From: a bacterium
Lineage (GTDB): Bacteria; Margulisbacteria; Marinamargulisbacteria; SXXA01
Assembly: GCA_018402095.1 (NCBI GenBank)
Contig: JAGYJO010000078.1
Coordinates: 1 to 6,594, forward strand
DNA length: 6,594 bases
Direction of reading: 5' to 3'
Under the pieces are notes generated by a model, which saw only the letters and a program-made list of their open reading frames with translations, ran no database searches and had not been told where the DNA came from. Positions 1 to 5,831 of this stretch are shown piece after piece. Made by a program: the position numbers and the translations under genes. The stretch's first letter is position 1. Every line of letters starts with the position of its first letter.

Positions 1-1
1 T

Positions 2-376
2 CATTTACGACAGATTCATGCACTGAAAACCGGGGCTCTGATTCAAGCTTGTTTTACATTACCTGGTTTATTGTCTGGTGTTGGGCCGGTGCGTTTGCAG
101 CAGTTGGCGGACTTGGGTGCTGCGATGGGGCTGCTTTTTCAGATGGTCGATGATCTACTGGATGAGGTTGGCGATGTCGAAACTTTGGGGAAAGCAGTTC
201 AGAAAGATAGTACACTACAGAAAGTGACGTATATTTCTATTTATGGTCTCCAAGGAACGCAAGATAAAATCAAAGAGCAAGCCGCACTTTCTCATCAATT
301 GTTAACGCCTTTTGAGGGAAAACCTTCTGAACTATTACGTGATATGATAACCTATTTGGCAAAGAGAGAAACATGA
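2..376 (+). CDS. ispA: Polyprenyl diphosphate synthase (farnesyl/geranylgeranyl type), C-terminal part
   Basis: This is the last 124 residues of a trans-isoprenyl diphosphate synthase. The frame is open from base 2, so the gene begins outside the window. Family marks are HALKTGALI near the left edge (the conserved Lys-Thr that contacts diphosphate) and FQMVDDLLDEVGD, the second Asp-rich motif FQxxDDxxD that binds Mg and the isopentenyl diphosphate/allylic substrates. Next comes LGKAVQKD followed by KVTY, the usual tail of the active site. The ending, LRDMITYLAKRET, resembles the LxxLAxYIxxR ending of proteobacterial IspA. The enzyme would condense isopentenyl diphosphate with an allylic diphosphate in the cytoplasm. 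Product length (C15 or C20) is set in the missing N-terminal half, so ispA versus crtE/idsA is not certain. Its TGA stop overlaps the next ATG (ATGA). Confidence 0.9.
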   Translation, partial: HLRQIHALKTGALIQACFTLPGLLSGVGPVRLQQLADLGAAMGLLFQMVDDLLDEVGDVETLGKAVQKDSTLQKVTYISIYGLQGTQDKIKEQAALSHQLLTPFEGKPSELLRDMITYLAKRET

Positions 377-831
377 TTTCAGACACAACCCTTACTGTAT
401 TGTTACCAGCATTTCCCTTGATAGCGGGTCTTTTGGGTATGCTTTTGGCACAAGGCATCAAGGTCTTAGATCAATTGCGAAAGCATAAGCGATTGATTTG
501 GCGTCGATTGATGGCTCCTGGTGGAATGCCGTCGTCTCATGCCTCTTTAGTGACCGGTCTTACGGCGTCCGTGGGTGTTCAGTATGGATGGCTCTCTATG
601 CCCTTTTCTATTTGTGCTGTTTTTTCTTTGGTCGTTTTGTACGATGCAGCGGGTGTTCGTTACGCGGCTGGACGCCATGCCACGGTTCTCAACCATATGT
701 TGAAAACTTTTGATAACGAACAACATGAAGAACTCACCGAATCTTTGGGTCACACACCATTTGAGATCTTTATTGGTATTTTGATTGGTATTGCCAGTGT
801 TTGGGGGCTTTGCCAACTAGGATTTCAATGA
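373..831 (+). CDS. DUF212 / divergent PAP2 family membrane protein
   Basis: This 152-residue membrane protein matches the DUF212 (divergent PAP2, acid phosphatase/vanadium haloperoxidase-related) family in length and motif order. An N-terminal hydrophobic helix lies at about 8-28, followed by a basic stretch (30-45). Then come PGGMPSSH (49-56, the family's equivalent of the PAP2 PSGH motif), a hydrophobic segment at about 74-90, YDAAGVRYAAGRHATVLN (90-107), and GHTPFE (126-131) leading into a final helix. The usual family sequence, as I remember it, has Gln where this protein has His102. True PAP2 enzymes dephosphorylate lipid or prenyl phosphates, but activity of this divergent branch is not established. 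The start ATG overlaps the synthase stop and its own TGA overlaps the dxs ATG, so it is translated as part of the isoprenoid operon. A role on a prenyl phosphate is inferred from that context. Confidence 0.88.
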   Translation: MISDTTLTVLLPAFPLIAGLLGMLLAQGIKVLDQLRKHKRLIWRRLMAPGGMPSSHASLVTGLTASVGVQYGWLSMPFSICAVFSLVVLYDAAGVRYAAGRHATVLNHMLKTFDNEQHEELTESLGHTPFEIFIGILIGIASVWGLCQLGFQ

Positions 832-2729
832 CACTATTATTGGACAAACTGGCCTTCCCTACGGCCTTAAAGCCGTTATCTATTTCTGAAATGCAGTCCT
901 TGGCTCAAGAAATCCGAGAGCGACTGATTGCTGTTGGTCATACCTGTGGCGGTCACCTGGCCTCTAACCTGGGCGTGGTTGAGCTTACTTTGGCTTTACA
1001 TACTGTTTTCGAGAGTCCCACAGACAAGTTTTTATTTGATACCTCTCATCAAACGTATGTTCACAAGATGCTCACGGGTCGTTTGGCGGATATGTTTACG
1101 ATGCGTCAAGATGGTGGCCTTTCAGGATTTGCTAAAATAGATGAGTCCGAACATGATGCCTTTGGCGCCGGGCATGCCTCGACGGCGCTCTCTGCGGGAC
1201 TGGGTATGGCACATGCTCGGGAAGTCTTAGGGCAAAAACACAGTGTGGTGTCTATTATCGGCGATGCAACCTTATCTGGCGGAATGGCATTCGAAGCGTT
1301 GAACAACGCGCATACGCTGAATAGTAACTTTATCTGTGTGCTCAATGACAACGATATGTCAATTTCTCACCCTGTTGGCCGTATGGCAGATACGATGACA
1401 CAGTTGCGTACCAGCCCTGCTTATGACAAAGCAAAGCAACGTTTGGAACAGTTTGTCAGCAAAATCCCGCATATTGGAGATTCTTTGTTTAAGCGAATTG
1501 AAAAGACCGTAGACCATATGAGGGATATGCTTTTAGACGAAAAAATGGGTGTGATTTTTGAAGAATTTGGATTCAAGTACCTTGGGCCTATTGATGGCCA
1601 CGATTTACCTATGCTGATGACAGCCTTGCGCTATGCCAAGGGATTTGATGGTCCCATTTTGATTCATGTTATTACCAAAAAAGGTAAGGGCTTTCCGGAA
1701 GCCGAAGCAGATCCTGTTAATTTTCATGGTGTATCCCCCAAAAAAATAGGGCCTGCGGCTACGGTAAAGCCAAAAACATTTACATCTGTATTTGGAGAGG
1801 AAGTCGTCAGTTTGGCCCATGATCACGCGGATATGGTGGTTATCACACCAGCTATGACCGGTGGTAGCGGTCTGAATGCATACGCAGAACACTTCCCTAC
1901 CCGTTTTTTTGATGTCGGTATCGCTGAAGAACATGCGGTTACATTTGCAGCCGGTTTGGCCCGTGGCGGTATCAAACCTATATTGGCCATTTACTCTACC
2001 TTTCTGCAGCGTGGCTATGATCAAATGGTGCATGATGTTTGTTTGCAAAACCTACCCGTTATATTTGCGTTGGATAGGTCTGGGTTGGTGGGTGAAGATG
2101 GCCCTACCCATCATGGTGTTTTTGATTATGCGTATATGTTGCCCATTCCAAACTTGTCGATATTGGCGCCCAAAGATGGGTCAGAGTTGCGGGCTATGAT
2201 GCGCTGGTCTATGACACAAACACATCCCCTTTCTATTCGTTATTCCAAAGAAGCTATTCCTGCACAAGATGCGCAAAGTTGTGATCCCATACAGTTGGGG
2301 AAATCTGAAATCTTGGGCGTCTTTGGTACCCAAGACCGCTTTGATGTCGTGATAATTGCTGTTGGGAATATGTCTTGGCTGGCGTACGAAGCCGCTGAAC
2401 AGGTCTACAATGAATCGGCTGCGACCGTATGTGTGGTCAATCTTCGCTTTGTGAAGCCCTTAGATATCGCGCTTTTGGGGGATCTGTTGGCCAAAAGTGA
2501 TGCTGCTTTGGTAGTGGAAGAAGGTTGTCAGATTGGTGGTGTTTTTTCACATATACACAGTAGCTTTCCTGATCACCACTGTCAGTGGCATAGTTTGGCG
2601 ATTCCTGATCGTTTTATCGACCATGGCAAGTTGTCTACTCTCCGTAAAAGTGTGGATTTGACTATGGATGGCATACGAAATAAACTCGCTCAAATCGTCA
2701 CGCAGGCCAATAAGGCGACTATCTCTTAA
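828..2729 (+). CDS. dxs: 1-deoxy-D-xylulose-5-phosphate synthase
   Basis: This full-length 633-residue thiamine-diphosphate enzyme condenses pyruvate and glyceraldehyde 3-phosphate to DXP, the entry step of the MEP isoprenoid pathway. Visible motifs are CGGHLASNLGVVELT (His43, matching E. coli His49), SHQTYVHKMLTGR (73-85), the ThDP motif GDATLSGGMAFEALNN (145-160) with LNDNDMSIS (172-180), and His300 in DPVNFHGV. The central domain has GIAEEHAVTFAAGLA (Glu367, the cofactor-activating acid), IYSTFLQRGYDQ (Tyr389, Arg395) and GEDGPTHHGVFD (Asp424, His428). A transketolase C-terminal domain occupies about 500-620. The start is ATG 828, four bases into the overlap with the DUF212 stop, with AGGA five bases upstream. 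An in-frame TTG at 801 would only add nine residues read from the neighbour. The third Gly of the usual GDG is Ala and GHQ is SHQ, marking a divergent branch. All catalytic residues I checked are present. Confidence 0.97.
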   Translation: MTLLLDKLAFPTALKPLSISEMQSLAQEIRERLIAVGHTCGGHLASNLGVVELTLALHTVFESPTDKFLFDTSHQTYVHKMLTGRLADMFTMRQDGGLSGFAKIDESEHDAFGAGHASTALSAGLGMAHAREVLGQKHSVVSIIGDATLSGGMAFEALNNAHTLNSNFICVLNDNDMSISHPVGRMADTMTQLRTSPAYDKAKQRLEQFVSKIPHIGDSLFKRIEKTVDHMRDMLLDEKMGVIFEEFGFKYLGPIDGHDLPMLMTALRYAKGFDGPILIHVITKKGKGFPEAEADPVNFHGVSPKKIGPAATVKPKTFTSVFGEEVVSLAHDHADMVVITPAMTGGSGLNAYAEHFPTRFFDVGIAEEHAVTFAAGLARGGIKPILAIYSTFLQRGYDQMVHDVCLQNLPVIFALDRSGLVGEDGPTHHGVFDYAYMLPIPNLSILAPKDGSELRAMMRWSMTQTHPLSIRYSKEAIPAQDAQSCDPIQLGKSEILGVFGTQDRFDVVIIAVGNMSWLAYEAAEQVYNESAATVCVVNLRFVKPLDIALLGDLLAKSDAALVVEEGCQIGGVFSHIHSSFPDHHCQWHSLAIPDRFIDHGKLSTLRKSVDLTMDGIRNKLAQIVTQANKATIS

Positions 2730-2730
2730 C

Positions 2731-3687
2731 GTGTCTTTGAAATCATTTTGGACTAAAATACCACCTTGTAGTGTTGGCCTGGCCCCTATGGAAGGCTATT
2801 CGGATAGTCCTTTTCGTCGGGTATGCAAAACGGTGGCGCCGACTATTGTCACCTATACCGAATTCACCTCTGCGGATGGACTGACTTATAAAGCACCTCG
2901 GTTGCTGGAAAAGTTTCATTTCACAGAGACGGAAGCCCCTGTGATTGCGCAAATATTTGGCAAAAATGAAGCTTCTTTTGCTGCTGCTGCCAAGTTTTGC
3001 GAAGAGCGTGGGTTTGCTGGCATTGATTTGAATATGGGCTGTCCCGCTAAAAAAGTGGTGAAATCTGAACACGGAATTGCCTTGCGTCGCAATCATGATT
3101 TGGCCTTTCGTCTCATAGAAGCCGTTGCAAAGGCGACCAATTTGCCTGTGTCTGTCAAAACACGGTTGGGTTGGTCTGATGCCAGTGATCTGATTGAATT
3201 TGGACGTGGCGCGCAAAATGCGGGTGCTGATATGATTTGTATCCATGCCCGAACGTACCAAGAACCCTACGGTGTTCCTGCTGTATGGGGCCCTGTTTAC
3301 GCGCTCAAAGACGCGTTAACGATTCCTGTTTGGGGAAATGGTGGTGTGACACGCCTTGAAGACGGTGTTGCACTTTGTCAAAATTTGGATGGCTTTTTGA
3401 TTGGGCAGGCTGCGATTGGAAATCCCTGGGTGTTTTTGCCAGAAGACCAGCAACCCAAAACCTTTTCCGATAAACTAGATGTTATTCGCAAACATGCGGC
3501 ATGGATGATCGAAGAGCGTGGAGAACTCAACGGGATGCGGCAATTTCGAAAACATTTTTTGCAGTACGTCAAAGGCATACACAATGCCAAATCATTTAGA
3601 AGTGAGATTTGTCATGTTGCTTCCTTGGAAGATGTAGATACGGCTTTGGATCTGATCGTGAAAGATGCTGCGTTGGCGGCTCATTAG
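2731..3687 (+). CDS. dus: tRNA-dihydrouridine synthase (Dus family)
   Basis: This 318-residue FMN-dependent TIM-barrel enzyme reduces specific uridines in tRNA to dihydrouridine using NADPH. Motifs in order are GLAPMEGYSDSPFRR (16-30), TYTEFTSADGL (41-51) and APVIAQIFG (69-77). DLNMGCPAKKVVK (99-111) holds the catalytic Cys104. PVSVKTRLGW (139-148, FMN-contacting Lys143) and CIHARTYQEPY (170-180, His172 and Arg174) follow. IPVWGNGGV (198-206) and DGFLIGQAAIGNPWVF (220-235) complete the phosphate-binding end of the barrel. I chose GTG 2731, one base after the dxs stop, because it places APM about as far from the N-terminus as in other Dus proteins. ATG 2668 would overlap dxs by 62 bases and add a basic tail unlike the family, and TTG 2737 is also possible. 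No strong Shine-Dalgarno is seen, so translation probably depends on coupling to dxs. Which Dus subtype (A, B or C) this is remains open. Confidence 0.93.
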   Translation: MSLKSFWTKIPPCSVGLAPMEGYSDSPFRRVCKTVAPTIVTYTEFTSADGLTYKAPRLLEKFHFTETEAPVIAQIFGKNEASFAAAAKFCEERGFAGIDLNMGCPAKKVVKSEHGIALRRNHDLAFRLIEAVAKATNLPVSVKTRLGWSDASDLIEFGRGAQNAGADMICIHARTYQEPYGVPAVWGPVYALKDALTIPVWGNGGVTRLEDGVALCQNLDGFLIGQAAIGNPWVFLPEDQQPKTFSDKLDVIRKHAAWMIEERGELNGMRQFRKHFLQYVKGIHNAKSFRSEICHVASLEDVDTALDLIVKDAALAAH

Positions 3688-3703
3688 TCTAGTCGCCAAC
3701 TTT
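3672..3703 (+). terminator. Probable operon-end terminator after dus
   Basis: A 10-bp stem pairs 3672-3681 (GTTGGCGGCT) with 3691-3700 (AGTCGCCAAC), with one G-U wobble and a 9-base loop that contains the dus stop codon TAG. It is followed by TTT. In the opposite strand's RNA the wobble becomes an A-C mismatch, so the structure favours the plus-strand transcript. The U tract is short, so Rho-independent termination is plausible rather than certain. It lies just before the 3' end of the converging minus-strand gene. Confidence 0.5.
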
Positions 3704-3713
3704 GTGGAAGGTG

Positions 3714-5357
3714 TTACACCTCAGCTTCGTTATTCCCCACTGTCACTGTGGTGGGGTCTGGTAATTGTCCACTTATATAGGGTCTTAGTGTCGCTAAGAC
3801 CCGGTTAAGGCTATTGTCTTCTGGTGGGGTTCTGTCGGGGTCTCTTGTGTCTGTTTGTACGTAAAAACGAGCGAGGTTGCACCACGTTGATACACGCGTA
3901 GCTAACGTAGTATTTGTGACGGTTTCATCGGCTACTGTACCGTCTTCGAGTGTTGTTGCTTCAAGAGAATTGGCTGTGGCGGCTGCTTGAATAGCGTCAT
4001 TTTTAATGCGTTTTTCGGTGCGATGCTCCCCTAAATAATAACCACCGACACCAAAAACAAGCCCTGTGATACTCGCTGTTCCCATAATGTGCGCCAGGAA
4101 GTCCTCCCACGTCTTATCTTTACACTCTGTTTTTTCTTGTGTTGGTTTCTCCGTGGTCTCATCGGTGGGTATACCTGTTGGCTGACCTGTTGGCTGACTT
4201 GTTGGTGGGTTTGTTGGCGGTACCCATCCACAACCAATAGCTGCGCTTCTCAGTGATGCGGTCTGCTGGCAAAGTGATGTATAATAATCCTTGAAATCAG
4301 TTGGACTGAGATTTATGGCCGCGGTTGTTTCTTGGAATTGATTGACGTAGATCAATAGATTTTTCGGTATTTGGTATAAATTCGCGGTGTCTGTGTTGAA
4401 TGATAATTTTGCGTTGGCTAAACACGTGAGAACTTCGCTAGCGGTAGTCTCTGTTGTGCATGCCGCGAAATCTGTTTTTACTTGTTCTGATAACGACATG
4501 GGGTTGTTCCTAAAAACGTCAGTGACTTGATCGTAACCTGTTTGTAGTGTTCCGAGAAAACTATCTCGGGCTACAATGGCCTCGTTTGTAAGGTTTCGTA
4601 TATAAGGTGCATAGATTATCCCGCATCCGTTTGGTCTCGGTGTTGTGTATGCTAGCCGCGCTTCTTCATATCCCGCCCTTAGTGGCGTGTATTGTGCCCC
4701 TGTATATGGCACTAGTGCGTGACTGAGTTCTGACGCACTGCCGTAATCCGTATTGAATTTTTGGCTTAATGTTGTGTTTAAACTGAGTAGTGGTGATGAG
4801 AAACCTTGAATAATGGTAGATATATCGGCGCTACAGACTTGCAACGTTGCAAATTGATTTGCATCTGATGGTGTGTCCATGCAGCTACTTAGTTGGTGTT
4901 CAATATCAGATAATTGGCTGTAGAGTGTCTGGTTCTGTGTTTGGATGTCCGTTATGTAAGTGCTTTTTTGTGCTGAAAGTGGTGTAGTTGTTGCGGCTAC
5001 CAAGTTTGTCAGATCTGTTCCGAACTGAGTAATACTACTGGTGTCACAAATGGCGCTGCCTAAAGCCCCCCTACTCACTATGGCTAGACATGCTAGTCTG
5101 AATAAGGTTACGAATTGGCTGTTGTACCCTGATTTTGAAGCTGTTTTGTGATAGCGACTATCTATGGGTGGACGTTGCTCGGGAAATTGTTGTTTTGTTT
5201 TGGTTGTATCTTGAATAGCCATGCCTAAAATGAGTAGGGAAGTGGGGAGACAAATGAGCGTGAGTGCGATACGCAAGTCTTTCTCAGATAGTTGTGGTGA
5301 TTTCACAGGTGGTGTGAAGGGACTACGTGAAGTCGCTGTATTTCCTTGTATATTCAT
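3714..5357 (-). CDS. Thr-rich membrane protein with Pro-Thr repeat linker, unknown function
   Basis: I do not recognise this 547-residue protein. The start ATG is well supported by AGGAG six bases upstream. Hydrophobic segments lie at about 29-48, 82-102 and 425-442. The loop 50-78 and the residues just after the third segment (HRTEKRIK) are basic, which suggests both face the cytoplasm. That leaves about 103-424 outside the membrane. This presumed exterior domain is rich in Thr and Ser and contains nine Cys (104, 159, 175, 245, 300, 312, 363, 376, 412), so disulfides are possible. It ends in a Pro-Thr linker (380-406, NPPTSQPTGQPTGIPT core) before the last membrane segment. The C-terminal tail of about 100 residues would be cytoplasmic, and Thr- and Ala-rich. 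It is the last gene of the minus-strand group, 57 bases after its neighbour, and converges on dus. A cell-envelope or surface protein is inferred only from topology and composition. Confidence 0.78.
   Translation of the reverse strand: MNIQGNTATSRSPFTPPVKSPQLSEKDLRIALTLICLPTSLLILGMAIQDTTKTKQQFPEQRPPIDSRYHKTASKSGYNSQFVTLFRLACLAIVSRGALGSAICDTSSITQFGTDLTNLVAATTTPLSAQKSTYITDIQTQNQTLYSQLSDIEHQLSSCMDTPSDANQFATLQVCSADISTIIQGFSSPLLSLNTTLSQKFNTDYGSASELSHALVPYTGAQYTPLRAGYEEARLAYTTPRPNGCGIIYAPYIRNLTNEAIVARDSFLGTLQTGYDQVTDVFRNNPMSLSEQVKTDFAACTTETTASEVLTCLANAKLSFNTDTANLYQIPKNLLIYVNQFQETTAAINLSPTDFKDYYTSLCQQTASLRSAAIGCGWVPPTNPPTSQPTGQPTGIPTDETTEKPTQEKTECKDKTWEDFLAHIMGTASITGLVFGVGGYYLGEHRTEKRIKNDAIQAAATANSLEATTLEDGTVADETVTNTTLATRVSTWCNLARFYVQTDTRDPDRTPPEDNSLNRVLATLRPYISGQLPDPTTVTVGNNEAEV
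4174..4221 (-). repeat. 12-base tandem repeat encoding the Pro-Thr linker
   Basis: There are four adjacent 12-base units. The first two are identical on the plus strand (CCTGTTGGCTGA at 4174-4185 and 4186-4197). The other two are degenerate (CTTGTTGGTGGG, TTTGTTGGCGGT). The unit length is a multiple of three, so copy-number changes keep the minus-strand gene in frame. The array encodes the PTxQPTG-type linker of the 547-residue membrane protein. Confidence 0.8.
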
Positions 5358-5363
5358 GACTTT

Positions 5364-5368
5364 CTCCT
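5364..5368 (-). promoter_or_regulatory. Ribosome-binding site of the 547-residue protein
   Basis: AGGAG on the minus strand lies six bases before ATG 5357. It fixes the N-terminus of this unrecognised gene, including its first hydrophobic segment. The gene therefore does not start at the internal Met46. Confidence 0.75.
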
Positions 5369-5374
5369 GTGTTG

Positions 5375-5398
5375 CTGAGACAAATCGATTGTGCTCAG
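5375..5398 (-). promoter_or_regulatory. Leader hairpin between two minus-strand genes
   Basis: An inverted repeat pairs CTGAG (5375-5379) plus ACAA (5380-5383) with TTGT (5389-5392) plus CTCAG (5394-5398). It has a single unpaired base at 5393 and a 5-base loop. It sits in the 57-base gap, seven bases upstream of the ribosome-binding site of the membrane-protein gene. No T run follows, so it is not a typical terminator. It could be an RNA-processing or stability element or an operator; its role is unknown. Confidence 0.45.
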
Positions 5399-5414
5399 CT
5401 GGGTCTACAGGAGG

Positions 5415-5831
5415 TTATCGGAAGTTAGTGCCTGAAAATTTCACTTTATTTTCGGACGGTGGTGGGCTTGCTGTGACTGGGACCTGAGTGATAACGCCCA
5501 AACGTGCTTGTAGTGCTGTATCAAGCGTGACTGGCAATTTGGGTTTTTGAGATTTGGATTCCGTAAGGCGTTCGTCGTTTTTTATTTCGAGTCCTGTTTG
5601 TTTTGTGTTTTTATTGAAATTGGCTAAACCAGTTTCTGCGAAATCAAGAAACTGTGCCAGTTTTGACAGCATTTTGAGAAATAGATCCCGTGTGTTTCCT
5701 GTTATTTCCTCAGGGTTTTTCATGCTTATGCCGTGATGATTTTCGAGTGTACTGTTTTGAGGAACGCGTTTCTCTTTATTGAGTGTCGCCGTGGCATTTG
5801 TTTTTCTCGTGCCAGACGGCCCCGCAAACAT
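5415..5831 (-). CDS. Small hydrophilic protein of unknown function
   Basis: I do not recognise a family for this 138-residue protein. It has no signal peptide or convincing membrane segment. The N-terminal 45 residues are polar and rich in Thr, Asn and Lys. A probable amphipathic helix covers 48-72 (LFLKMLSKLAQFLDFAE core). The second half is Lys- and Pro-rich, ending after a PPPSENK stretch. The start ATG 5831 shares its A with the TAA stop of the upstream gene (TAATG) and has GGAGG nine bases upstream, inside that gene's last codons. Both support this start and translational coupling. An internal ATG at residue 37 lacks a ribosome-binding site. The helix resembles one near the C-terminus of the upstream gene product (LFLKMLSKLAQ versus FFLKKLAFIAQ), so the two may be distantly related. 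It is probably a cytoplasmic partner in the same operon. Confidence 0.62.
   Translation of the reverse strand: MFAGPSGTRKTNATATLNKEKRVPQNSTLENHHGISMKNPEEITGNTRDLFLKMLSKLAQFLDFAETGLANFNKNTKQTGLEIKNDERLTESKSQKPKLPVTLDTALQARLGVITQVPVTASPPPSENKVKFSGTNFR

Noticed and set aside
801..827. Upstream TTG start for dxs
   Set aside because: It would add nine residues read from the end of the DUF212 gene. ATG 828 gives the usual N-terminus, the same ATGA junction as the preceding gene pair, and an AGGA at good spacing.
1605..2048. Open frame of 147 codons on the minus strand inside dxs
   Set aside because: It lies wholly opposite conserved dxs codons, including catalytic motifs, and its translation has no recognisable features. 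It is a shadow frame.
1..2729. Alternative genetic code (TGA as Trp or Gly)
   Set aside because: TGA ends the synthase and DUF212 genes at expected lengths, and TGG is used for Trp throughout. The standard code fits.
2743..3261. Open frame of 172 codons on the minus strand inside dus
   Set aside because: It is opposite well-conserved Dus motifs and shows no supporting start signal. It is a shadow frame.
3735..3756. CCCCAC/GTGGGG hairpin as a terminator
   Set aside because: It lies within the last codons of the minus-strand membrane-protein gene and has no T run on either side. It is probably chance pairing of GC-rich codons.
4174..4221. CRISPR-like repeat array
   Set aside because: Units are 12 bases with no spacers and are in frame within a protein gene. 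They encode a Pro-Thr linker.
5221..5487. Plus-strand frame of 88 codons across the 5' end of the membrane-protein gene
   Set aside because: It covers two minus-strand genes and their gap, where minus-strand ribosome-binding sites are clear. No plus-strand promoter is seen and no domain is recognised.
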